Assembly (NCBI GenBank): GCA_002392325.1
Contig: DGGS01000128.1
Location: forward strand, 1-24,153
Length of the DNA: 24,153 nt
Direction: 5' to 3'
DNA from: Bacteroidales bacterium UBA3868
GTDB lineage: Bacteria > Bacteroidota > Bacteroidia > Bacteroidales > WCHB1-69
Under the pieces are notes generated by a model that had not been told where the DNA came from, did not search any database, and saw nothing but the letters and a program-made list of their open reading frames with translations. A program made the translations under genes and the position numbers. Positions 1 to 7,802 of the stretch are shown here, piece by piece (the stretch's first letter is position 1; each line of letters opens with the position of its first letter).

Positions 1-2
1 AT

Positions 3-770
3 ACTGGTTTTTTTGGGTATATCGGCAGTACGGCAGAGATTAAAAACCTTAAAGTTATTAATAGCGATATCGGGGGTGATTTATATGTGGGAGGAATATG
101 TGGATATAATGATGGAGGCGAAATTAATAATTGCAGATATGGGGGCGAGGTTTCAGGCAGTCAATATGTAGGAGGTATATGTGGTCAGAATACTGGGCAT
201 ATCTATCGTTGTGGCAATTATAATCAAGATTTTACTGTTTCAGGATCCTTAATGGTCGGAGGTATAACAGGTGCGACCACGGATAATTTCAGTACGGTGT
301 CATTTTGTGATGTTTTAAGCTATGGAACCACGGCGAATATTACAGCTAATTCTTCTGTAGGGGGGATTTGTGGTTTTTTGAGTGATGGCATTGTGAATAA
401 CTGTTTGTCTGCCGCCTCAGAGATAAATGGAGGGGATCGCACAGGTGGTATATGTGGAGAAGTGACAAATTATGGGGATGTGTTTACGAGTGGTAATGTT
501 AGTCCGATATATGCTGCAAATTATACGGGAGGAATTGTAGGAATGATGTCGAATGGTGCATGGATAGAGGATTGTTACAATTCCAATATAGTATCGGGTA
601 GCAATTATGTGGGTGGTATATGTGGTAGATTGACGAATAATAACAATAATACCAAAATAACCCAAAGTTACAATGTGGGTGTCGTGTATGGTGGCTCAAT
701 TAAGGGGGCGGTTTGCGCAAGTAGCACTGGAAGCATAACAAACTGTTTTTATGACAAGCAAATGTGCACC
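3..770 (+). repeat. GLUG repeat array
   Basis: Seven copies of a core read as (Y/T)VGGICG or TGGIVG begin near 84, 168, 252, 354, 441, 528 and 606. An incomplete copy at the left edge reads TGFFGYIGS. Spacing is roughly 80-105 bases. Copies alternate with N-C-(Y/R/L) strands, as in GLUG motifs of bacterial surface proteins, which are thought to form a beta-solenoid. The array closes with the usual ATGKL...W...YPVFDGL tail just downstream. It probably continues upstream of the window. Confidence 0.85.
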
Positions 771-3700
771 ATTGGGGATTCTTATGCGACAGGAAAACTA
801 ACAGTCGAGATGGTTGGAACATCCTTGCGGAGTGGTCTGGGACATCTATGGATATATAGGGATGACAGATACCCTGTGTTTGATGGATTGTGCGTTCAAT
901 CCAGAATAGCCTCAGCCCCTGTTTTTTTACACTATACGAATGCCAATGACTATGAAACTGTAGATGCAGTGCGATCTTCATTTACGGTGGCGGTGGAGAA
1001 TTCAAGTTTCCAATGGTCGAAATATAATAATAGTGATGTTGTAGATTTGTCGGATGTCGCAAACGGGAATATCAGTTTGTTGCATGCTGGAGCGGTTTCA
1101 CTGCAAGCACATTCAAATCTTTATCCTGCGGGAAGTGTGCACGATGATTGTCGAAAGATTGTAGATATTTGGGTGGGGTCAAATTTATATCGATATGTAT
1201 CGGTTTCGGCGGATCCGTCAGGATATGGTTCCGTATCAGGTGCAGGGACTTATAATAATGGAAGTTCTTGTACGGTCACGGCCTCACCGTATTCAGGGTA
1301 TCATTTTGTCCATTGGACGGAAAATGGCAATGTGGTTTCCACCGATGCCGCCTACACCTTTACAGCGACATCTAATCGTGATTTGGTGGCACATTTTCAA
1401 GTTAACAGTTACACGATTACGGCTACTTCCAATCCGACCAACGGTGGTGTGACGGAGGGCTCTGGAGTCTATAACCACGGTGCAACAGCCACGCTTACGG
1501 CAACGCCAGCCACACACTATACCTTCTCAAGGTGGACCGATAATGGCAGCACCATTTCCTATAACACAACCTATAGTTTCTCTGTTACAAGAGATGTCAA
1601 TATAGTAGCACAGTACACGGCTAATAACTATACCATAACTACTAATGTCACGCCATCGGGAGGAGGAAGCGTGTCGGGAGGAGGGACTTATGTCTATGGC
1701 ACTAGCATTACGCTGCAGGCTATACCCGCCACGGGTTATTATTTCGTGGGTTGGCGAATCAATAATACTATCGTTTCCACCAGTGCAACATATGTGTGGA
1801 CTGTTACTGGCAATGCGACATTGACGGGAGTCTTTGAAAAACAGTCCTACACCGTGACGGTTTCTTCAAATTCTTCATCGCAGGGAAGTGTGATAGGTGG
1901 CGGTGTGTACCAGTATGGGACGTCGGTTACCATACAGGCTTTTCCAGCTACAGGTTATCATTTTATGTATTGGAAAAACATTAATAATACCATCGTGTCC
2001 ACGCAATCGATATATTCTTTTACAGTGACATCCAACAAGACATATACTGCCTTTTTTGCGGCAGACCCAACGCCACCAATTGTTACTACTGGTACTATTA
2101 GTAATATCGCTACGAATTCGGCCACCTCGGGCGGCAATGTAACGGCAACCGGTGGTAAGAGTGTAACGGCGAGAGGTGTTTGTTGGAGTGTTCTGCATAA
2201 TCCCACGACCAGCAGCAACCATTCGACAGATGGAAGTGGATTAGGCGGTTTTACCAGCAGTATCAGTGATTTGATTCCTAATACGACATATTATGTCCGA
2301 GCATACGCCACTAATGAAATAGGCACGGCTTATGGCAATGAAGTGAGTTTTACCACACCATGTGATGAAGTGAATGTCAGCATTCTTATTGATAATACTA
2401 CCGTTCCCTATGGACAAAATACTGTTTTGAATGCATCTGGCGCAAGTGGCTATGTTTGGAGCACAGGTGGCACTGGAAGTAGTATTACGGTAAGTCCAAC
2501 AGCGGTCACCACTTATACCGTGACTGGAACCAATGGTTATGGGTGTGCGACTACGGCTAGTGTGACATTAAATGTTCTTCCTGTTGGTGATGCGTTACCC
2601 TGTCCGGGCCATACTACCGTGACCGACTACGATGGAAATGTTTATAATACGGTGAAAATAGGCCAGCAGTGTTGGATGAAGGAGAATTTGAGAACTACGC
2701 ATTATGAGGATGGAACCGAAATCCCGATAGGTTATATTGCCAGTTCCATATCGCCATACCAGTATATTCCCAACAATGATGCTTCCACTATTCCTGTTTA
2801 TGGTCGTCTTTATAATTGGAAAGCGGCTATGCATGGGATGTCCGCGTCCAGTACAAACCCATCGGGCGTGCAGGGTATCTGTCCGTCTGGTTGGCATTTG
2901 CCCTCACATGCAGAGTTTCTCCAATTGATCAATTATATGAGTAGTGAGCCACTATATTGCTACAACGGACATAGCAATTATTTGGCCAAAGCGCTGGCAT
3001 CCACAACGGGGTGGGTAACAGAGAGTACAGGAATAGGTTACAAGCCAAATTTAAATAACACATCGGGATTCAGTGCATATCCAGCAGGTTTTTTTACTTA
3101 TACTGATCCCAATGATGAAAGCGATGAAACAGCTGGTGATTATATGGCATTTGGAGAAGGAATATTCTTCTGGAGTACTTCTGATTCGATATCAAATACA
3201 TATATAACCAGAGGACTTGTGTCTTTTATGAATGTTGTTTCGGGGGCATTAGAAAAAGATAAGGTGGGGGTGTCCCTACGATGTGTTCTTGGAGATGGGG
3301 TTAATCTTCCTGCTGTCACCACCGCACAAGTGATGAATATCACGAATAACTCTGCTACATGTGGTGGCAATGTTACTTATGCTGGAAACACCAATGTGAC
3401 GGCACGCGGCATTTGTTGGAGTACATCCCAAAATCCCACTGTGAACGATAGTCATACGACAAACGGCACAGGTGCAGGAGGTTTCACGAGTTTAATGACG
3501 GGTCTAACCCCGAATACGGTTTACTATGTGCGTGCTTATGCCACAAACAGTGCTGGAACGGTGTATGGTGAGCAGAAGATGTTTTCGGCAACATGTAGCC
3601 CGATAAGTGTTGCGATATCCGGTCCGACGTCCTTCTGCGCTGGCAATACGGGGACGCTGGCCGCGGAGACTGGCGCCCAGAGTCCGCAGTACCACTGGAG

Positions 3701-6700
3701 TGACGGGAGCGGTGGTTCGAGCATAACCGTTGGTCAGTCGGGCACGTACGGGGTCACGGTGACGGACGCCAACGGATGCCAGGGCAGTGCGTCGTCCAGT
3801 GTGACGGTGCTGCCGTTGCCTTCGACGCCGGTGGTTTCGATCGGCCACAACACGAGCTGCGCCTCCCCGAACGGAACCATCACGGTGTCCACACCAGCAG
3901 GCGGCGGTTACACCTATTCGATAAACGGCGGCGCGTTCCAGGTGGGCCGCGCGTTCCATGGCCTCGGCGGCGGCACGTATGTGGTGACGGTTCGAAACTC
4001 GTCGGGATGCGAGGCGTCCAACCAGGTGACGGTGCAGTCGTTGGGCAGTGAGGTTGACGCCCAGGCCTCGTCCAACACTCCGTGTGCGGGGGCGACGCTG
4101 TCTCTGACAGGCGGATCTGCCACGCCGGGCGTGACGTACATGTGGTCGGGCCCGAACGGTTACAGTTCGACGCAGCAGAGTCCGCAGATTTTGAATGTGT
4201 CGGATTCCCAGGCCGGCGTGTACACGGTGACGGTGACGGAGAGCTCGACCAACTGCACGGGTGTTGCCGCGGTGGAAGTCACGGTGAACACACCGAATGT
4301 GTCTTTACTTGACATTTCCGACGAGACGGTATGTGCAGGTGAGAATGTCGTTCTGAATGCTGTGTTAAGTGGTCCTGCTACCGGTATGGTCAGTTATGTA
4401 TGGTCGGGTCCGAATGGTTTTCAATCTACATTACAAAGTCCTGTTATTCAAAATGTCACTACGGAATGTTCTGGAACATATAGTGTTACAGCTACAGCCA
4501 CAAACGTTGTAAATGGAGAGTCTTGTACAGCCACTGATAGTAAAACAGTGATTGTTTCACTACTGCCTCAACCAAAGGTAACCCTTTCTACTAACAAAAA
4601 TCAATCTGTATGTGCTGGTTCACCTATTAATGCCATTTCTGTGAATGTTGCTAATGGTACACCAACGGTTATGAATCTGCCTCTTGGTTTGACATACAAT
4701 CCTACTACTCGTAAGATAACAGGTACCCCAACTACATCTGGAACATATACTATTGTTGTTTCTAACCCTACATGTGGAACGGCTACAGCTTCAGGTACTA
4801 TATCTATTATTCCTTTGCCAGAAGCTTCTCTCTCGGATAATCGCGACCAAACAGTATGTGCTGGTTCTGCTATTATGCCTATTGTTGTTACCGCCTTTAA
4901 TGCGTCGGTTTCGGTTACAAATTTGCCAGCTGGATTATCGTACAATCCCAATATTAATAGAATCATAGGTACACCAACCTCTTCCGGTACATATATGGTT
5001 GTCGTGTCTGGAGGTAATTGTGGCCCAACTACCACAACAGGTACTATTACGGTGGATCAGCCGATGCCTTGTGTGATTAGTGTTGGAGGAAATACAACTA
5101 TCTGCGAAGGGAATTCCACTGTGTTGACTGCCTCTGTGGCCGGAGATCCGGATACAGTAACATATGTCTGGACCCCATCAACAGGTATAGATTCTACCAT
5201 AGGAGCGAATGTGATTGCCAATCCGATGGTCACAACGACCTATACCGTATCAGGAAATTTGACAAAGGGAGCTTGCACATCTATGGGTTCTGTCCAGGTT
5301 ACGGTGAATGTCAATACACTTCCGGCAGTATCGATTACGGGACCAACAGGAGTATGTCCAGGTGGTTCGGTGACGCTCAATGCTCCAGAAGGTTATAATA
5401 GTTATCAGTGGAGCAACAATACGCTTCAGCGTAGTACCATGATTAATGAACCTGGCTCGTACAGTGTGACTGTCACGGATGCCAATGGCTGTCAGAATAA
5501 CGCTTCTGCTTATGTAACGACGTTGCCTTCACCAGCAGTACCTTCGGTAGTGATTACGAACAATACCAGTTGTGCTTTGCCGAATGGCAGCATTATGGTT
5601 ACTTCACCGATAGGTAATTTCAGCTATTCTATCGGAGGTGGGTTCCAAAATTCACCCACTTTTACAAATCTTTCGGCCAATACCTATACGTTAGAAGTGA
5701 AAAACTTGTCGGGTTGCCTCTCTTCTTCCCAATTTGAAGTGCTGGATGTAAGCAACGATGTGGATGCGCATGCTTCGGCCACACCTCCTTGTCTTGGTGA
5801 AGTAATGTTGCTGAATGGATTCTCAGCAACTCCTGATGTGACGTATGCCTGGTCAGGTCCGAATGGTTATACTTCCGAACAGCAGTCACCTCAAATTAAT
5901 AATGTAACCATAGACAATGCAGGTGTTTATACATTGACGGTGACGGAGGTTGAAACAAGTTGTTCTAAAATCGATACAGTGTATGTGTCGGTTAATGTTC
6001 CGCAACATACTGCAGTTGACATTGAAGCGTGTGGCTCTTATAGATGGAATAATACGACTTATTCCGAATCCGGAAACTATATATATGCTCATGAGGATGC
6101 TAATGGATGTGTTCAAGTAGATACGTTGCATTTGACAATATATTCACCTCAAAACATCGCTCAGCATATCACAGCGTGTGATAGTTTTGTCTGGAATAAT
6201 TCAACATATTATCAATCAGGCGTTTATATGTATAGCCATACGGATGAGCATTTTTGTGTTCAAGTGGATACCTTGTATTTGACACTTAATGAAGCACCTG
6301 TGGTGACAACGAATGGGAATCAGAATATTTTTGTTGGTAATAGTGTGACGTTATCTGCCTATGGTGCAAATTCATATTTGTGGAGTACATCCGAAATGTC
6401 TTCAACAATCACAGTAACCCCATCAAATACAACTACATACTCTGTTGTTGGTATTACCAATGGTTGTGTTTCGGCTCCCGTATATGTAATGGTAATTGTG
6501 AATCCATGTGTCCTTACAACAGGAGATACAACTGCAGTTGCGTGCGATGCTTTCACCTGGTATGAACATACATATGTGGAATCTGGTGATTATGGTAGAA
6601 TTTTCACTGCATCAACAGGTTGCGATAGTCTGGTAACGCTTCATCTAACTGTAAACCATGGCACTTTCAATGTCTTTACAGATACTGTTTATGCTCCTTA

Positions 6701-7379
6701 TACTTGGCATGGGCAGGTATATGATTCCAGTGGAACCTATATTTTCCATTATACTAATGAAAATGGATGTAATAGTGCTGATACACTACATTTGACATAT
6801 TATCCTCCTTATGCAAGCGAATTCTCAGTTACGGCTTGTGGCAGTTATGAATGGAATGATGGGGTATATCTAATGAGTGGGGATTATGTGCATAACTATA
6901 CATCAGTTGTTGGAAGTGATAGCGTTGTAACTTTGCATTTAATAGTGCTCCCCGTTGACACTATCCATGAGCGTGTTGTTACACGCGATTCTTGCTACCA
7001 ATGGTATGGTATTTGGTATTGTGAAAGTGGTGAGTACACACAGGTGTTTGAAAATCAGTATGGATGTGATAGCGTTTATATCTTGTATCTGATTGTGAAT
7101 GATCCTGTTGGAATAGAACATTTAAATATGGGTTATCACCTTTTTGTATCTCCCAATCCTGCAACTTCAATGGTTAATATACGCATTGACAATGAAAATG
7201 AAAAGATTCAATATGTTGAAATGCTGGATGCTTTAGGCAGAGTGGTGAAGAAATATATATTGCCGGAGGCTCTGAATGAGCAACAAGTGAACATGTCAGA
7301 GCTATCCAATGGTGTATATTACATGAAGGTTTATAGTAAATCACGATTCCTTGGAACGGTCAAAGTGGTGAAACAATAG
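3..7379 (+). CDS. Giant modular T9SS-secreted surface protein (5' partial)
   Basis: The reading frame is open to the left edge, so the true start and signal peptide lie outside; a GTG at 87 is internal to a GLUG repeat and is not a start. From 87 the product is 2430 residues. Order of parts (numbered from 87): about seven GLUG repeats (to ~260), four InlB/Listeria-type B repeats (~368-662), an FN3-like module with an RGVCWS core (~663-757), a FISUMP domain (~836-1070), a second FN3-like module, Ig/PKD/SprB-like modules (1170-1970) including two He_PIG-like units (GLTYNP...GTPTTSGTY), six C-x-W-Y-SG-Y...GCDS repeats, and a T9SS type A sorting domain (~2349-2430, with SPNP, NGVYYMKV and a basic end). 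Such proteins are exported by T9SS and attached to or released from the cell surface. Adhesion or matrix function is inferred; no catalytic domain is visible. Confidence 0.9.
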   Translation, partial: TGFFGYIGSTAEIKNLKVINSDIGGDLYVGGICGYNDGGEINNCRYGGEVSGSQYVGGICGQNTGHIYRCGNYNQDFTVSGSLMVGGITGATTDNFSTVSFCDVLSYGTTANITANSSVGGICGFLSDGIVNNCLSAASEINGGDRTGGICGEVTNYGDVFTSGNVSPIYAANYTGGIVGMMSNGAWIEDCYNSNIVSGSNYVGGICGRLTNNNNNTKITQSYNVGVVYGGSIKGAVCASSTGSITNCFYDKQMCTIGDSYATGKLTVEMVGTSLRSGLGHLWIYRDDRYPVFDGLCVQSRIASAPVFLHYTNANDYETVDAVRSSFTVAVENSSFQWSKYNNSDVVDLSDVANGNISLLHAGAVSLQAHSNLYPAGSVHDDCRKIVDIWVGSNLYRYVSVSADPSGYGSVSGAGTYNNGSSCTVTASPYSGYHFVHWTENGNVVSTDAAYTFTATSNRDLVAHFQVNSYTITATSNPTNGGVTEGSGVYNHGATATLTATPATHYTFSRWTDNGSTISYNTTYSFSVTRDVNIVAQYTANNYTITTNVTPSGGGSVSGGGTYVYGTSITLQAIPATGYYFVGWRINNTIVSTSATYVWTVTGNATLTGVFEKQSYTVTVSSNSSSQGSVIGGGVYQYGTSVTIQAFPATGYHFMYWKNINNTIVSTQSIYSFTVTSNKTYTAFFAADPTPPIVTTGTISNIATNSATSGGNVTATGGKSVTARGVCWSVLHNPTTSSNHSTDGSGLGGFTSSISDLIPNTTYYVRAYATNEIGTAYGNEVSFTTPCDEVNVSILIDNTTVPYGQNTVLNASGASGYVWSTGGTGSSITVSPTAVTTYTVTGTNGYGCATTASVTLNVLPVGDALPCPGHTTVTDYDGNVYNTVKIGQQCWMKENLRTTHYEDGTEIPIGYIASSISPYQYIPNNDASTIPVYGRLYNWKAAMHGMSASSTNPSGVQGICPSGWHLPSHAEFLQLINYMSSEPLYCYNGHSNYLAKALASTTGWVTESTGIGYKPNLNNTSGFSAYPAGFFTYTDPNDESDETAGDYMAFGEGIFFWSTSDSISNTYITRGLVSFMNVVSGALEKDKVGVSLRCVLGDGVNLPAVTTAQVMNITNNSATCGGNVTYAGNTNVTARGICWSTSQNPTVNDSHTTNGTGAGGFTSLMTGLTPNTVYYVRAYATNSAGTVYGEQKMFSATCSPISVAISGPTSFCAGNTGTLAAETGAQSPQYHWSDGSGGSSITVGQSGTYGVTVTDANGCQGSASSSVTVLPLPSTPVVSIGHNTSCASPNGTITVSTPAGGGYTYSINGGAFQVGRAFHGLGGGTYVVTVRNSSGCEASNQVTVQSLGSEVDAQASSNTPCAGATLSLTGGSATPGVTYMWSGPNGYSSTQQSPQILNVSDSQAGVYTVTVTESSTNCTGVAAVEVTVNTPNVSLLDISDETVCAGENVVLNAVLSGPATGMVSYVWSGPNGFQSTLQSPVIQNVTTECSGTYSVTATATNVVNGESCTATDSKTVIVSLLPQPKVTLSTNKNQSVCAGSPINAISVNVANGTPTVMNLPLGLTYNPTTRKITGTPTTSGTYTIVVSNPTCGTATASGTISIIPLPEASLSDNRDQTVCAGSAIMPIVVTAFNASVSVTNLPAGLSYNPNINRIIGTPTSSGTYMVVVSGGNCGPTTTTGTITVDQPMPCVISVGGNTTICEGNSTVLTASVAGDPDTVTYVWTPSTGIDSTIGANVIANPMVTTTYTVSGNLTKGACTSMGSVQVTVNVNTLPAVSITGPTGVCPGGSVTLNAPEGYNSYQWSNNTLQRSTMINEPGSYSVTVTDANGCQNNASAYVTTLPSPAVPSVVITNNTSCALPNGSIMVTSPIGNFSYSIGGGFQNSPTFTNLSANTYTLEVKNLSGCLSSSQFEVLDVSNDVDAHASATPPCLGEVMLLNGFSATPDVTYAWSGPNGYTSEQQSPQINNVTIDNAGVYTLTVTEVETSCSKIDTVYVSVNVPQHTAVDIEACGSYRWNNTTYSESGNYIYAHEDANGCVQVDTLHLTIYSPQNIAQHITACDSFVWNNSTYYQSGVYMYSHTDEHFCVQVDTLYLTLNEAPVVTTNGNQNIFVGNSVTLSAYGANSYLWSTSEMSSTITVTPSNTTTYSVVGITNGCVSAPVYVMVIVNPCVLTTGDTTAVACDAFTWYEHTYVESGDYGRIFTASTGCDSLVTLHLTVNHGTFNVFTDTVYAPYTWHGQVYDSSGTYIFHYTNENGCNSADTLHLTYYPPYASEFSVTACGSYEWNDGVYLMSGDYVHNYTSVVGSDSVVTLHLIVLPVDTIHERVVTRDSCYQWYGIWYCESGEYTQVFENQYGCDSVYILYLIVNDPVGIEHLNMGYHLFVSPNPATSMVNIRIDNENEKIQYVEMLDALGRVVKKYILPEALNEQQVNMSELSNGVYYMKVYSKSRFLGTVKVVKQ
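1194..2066 (+). repeat. Four tandem InlB-type B repeats
   Basis: Four units of about 213-220 bases start near 1194, 1402, 1624 and 1844. Each reads Y-(T/V)-(I/V)-x...G-x-V-x-G-x-G-x-Y-x-x-G, then (T/S)-(V/L)-x-A-x-P-x-x-G-Y-x-F-x-x-W, and ends with x-A-x-F. This matches the divergent InlB B-repeat (Listeria-Bacteroides repeat) family, small beta-grasp-like spacers found in cell-surface proteins. The copies are clearly diverged in DNA, so this is an old protein-level repeat rather than a fresh slippage array. Confidence 0.85.
3594..4300 (+). repeat. G+C-rich Ig/SprB-like module, paralogous to 5327..6003
   Basis: This stretch encodes about 235 residues beginning CSPISVAISGPTSFC. It is homologous in the same order to the module at 5327..6003: SGPTSFCAGN/TGPTGVCPGG, TVTDANGCQ in both, NTSC(A)SPNG/NTSCALPNG, EVDAQAS/DVDAHAS, and WSGPNGY with QQSPQI in both. 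Its base composition differs sharply from the rest of the gene. A hand count gives 39 G/C of 60 at 3721-3780 and 39 of 60 at 3901-3960, against 28 of 60 at the matching place 5461-5520. Edges are abrupt near 3595 and 4300 and the frame is kept. Confidence 0.8.
5327..6003 (+). repeat. AT-richer paralogous copy of the 3594..4300 module
   Basis: This second copy of the two-domain SprB/Ig-like module has the composition of the surrounding gene. It keeps the full domain order: TGPTGVC, SVTVTDANGCQ, NTSCALPNG, a Y-S-I-G-G-G-F-Q strand, DVDAHAS, WSGPNGY and an end in TVTE...SC. The copies match well in protein but poorly in DNA, because codon use differs. Divergence or separate origin is therefore more likely than a recent tandem duplication. 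Confidence 0.75.
6006..7101 (+). repeat. Six ~150-base repeats (C-x-W-Y-SG-Y...GCDS type), split 2+4
   Basis: Six units share the pattern (A/D)C-x-(S/A)-(Y/F)-x-W...Y-x-x-SG-x-Y...GC-x-(S/Q)-(V/A)-(D/V)-T-L-x-L. They start near 6006, 6146, 6508, 6661, 6811 and 6955. An Ig-like module (about 6296-6507) separates copies 1-2 from copies 3-6. Copies 4 and 5 each lose one of the cysteines. This unit is common just before T9SS sorting domains in Bacteroidota, where it probably forms a stalk or spacer; that role is inferred from position. Confidence 0.75.
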
Positions 7380-7405
7380 TTTAAATCTTATTAATTTTTC
7401 TGCTC

Positions 7406-7795
7406 ATGAAGAAATTTCTTTTTTTATTGGTTCTTAGTGTCGCTGCCCAGTGGTTGGTGGCGCAGGTGGAAGTGACGGTTATGTTGCCAAATCCTTGTAC
7501 GGGAGTGGGGATTGAAGAGTATGTGCTTCCTGGTTCAGCGATGGACTTTGATGTGTATCCAAATCCCTCCGATGGAAATTTCACACTTTCCATACGCGAT
7601 GAGGTGAAAGTGGGAAAAGTTGGTGTCAGTATTATGGGGATGCAGGGCGATCTGATTATGCGGGAGTCCTATTTTTCCTCTAATCAAGAGATGCAGACGC
7701 AAATAAATTTGAATTCTCTCGCTGCCGGCACCTATGTGATTACGGTTGAAGGAGAACGCGGCAAGTTATCAAAAAAAATAATTGTAACCCGATAG
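7406..7795 (+). CDS. Small secreted protein: signal peptide plus T9SS sorting domain
   Basis: The protein has 129 residues. Residues 1-20 are a clear signal peptide (MKKFLFLLVL..., cleavage probably after VAQ). About 27 linker residues follow, then a T9SS type A sorting domain from ~48 to the end: FDVYPNPSDGNF, then a central beta-strand run, then LAAGTYVITV and a basic KKIIVTR end. There is almost no room for a cargo domain. It starts 26 bp after the giant protein gene and ends 7 bp before the next one, so the three are probably one transcript. Known small sorting-domain proteins include the PorA signalling protein of Porphyromonas, but I see no specific similarity to it. It could be a T9SS regulator, an anchor partner, or a reduced cargo gene. 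No strong Shine-Dalgarno is visible. Confidence 0.85.
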   Translation: MKKFLFLLVLSVAAQWLVAQVEVTVMLPNPCTGVGIEEYVLPGSAMDFDVYPNPSDGNFTLSIRDEVKVGKVGVSIMGMQGDLIMRESYFSSNQEMQTQINLNSLAAGTYVITVEGERGKLSKKIIVTR

Positions 7796-7802
7796 AGAAA
7801 CT

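Noticed and set aside
87..89. GTG at 87 as the start of the first giant gene
   Set aside because: The same frame is open to the left edge and encodes a good GLUG repeat upstream of the GTG, so the gene starts outside the window.
7380..7405. Possible promoter before the small sorting-domain gene (TAATTTTTC)
   Set aside because: It lacks the final G of the -7 box and a spaced TTG; the 26-bp gap fits co-transcription better.
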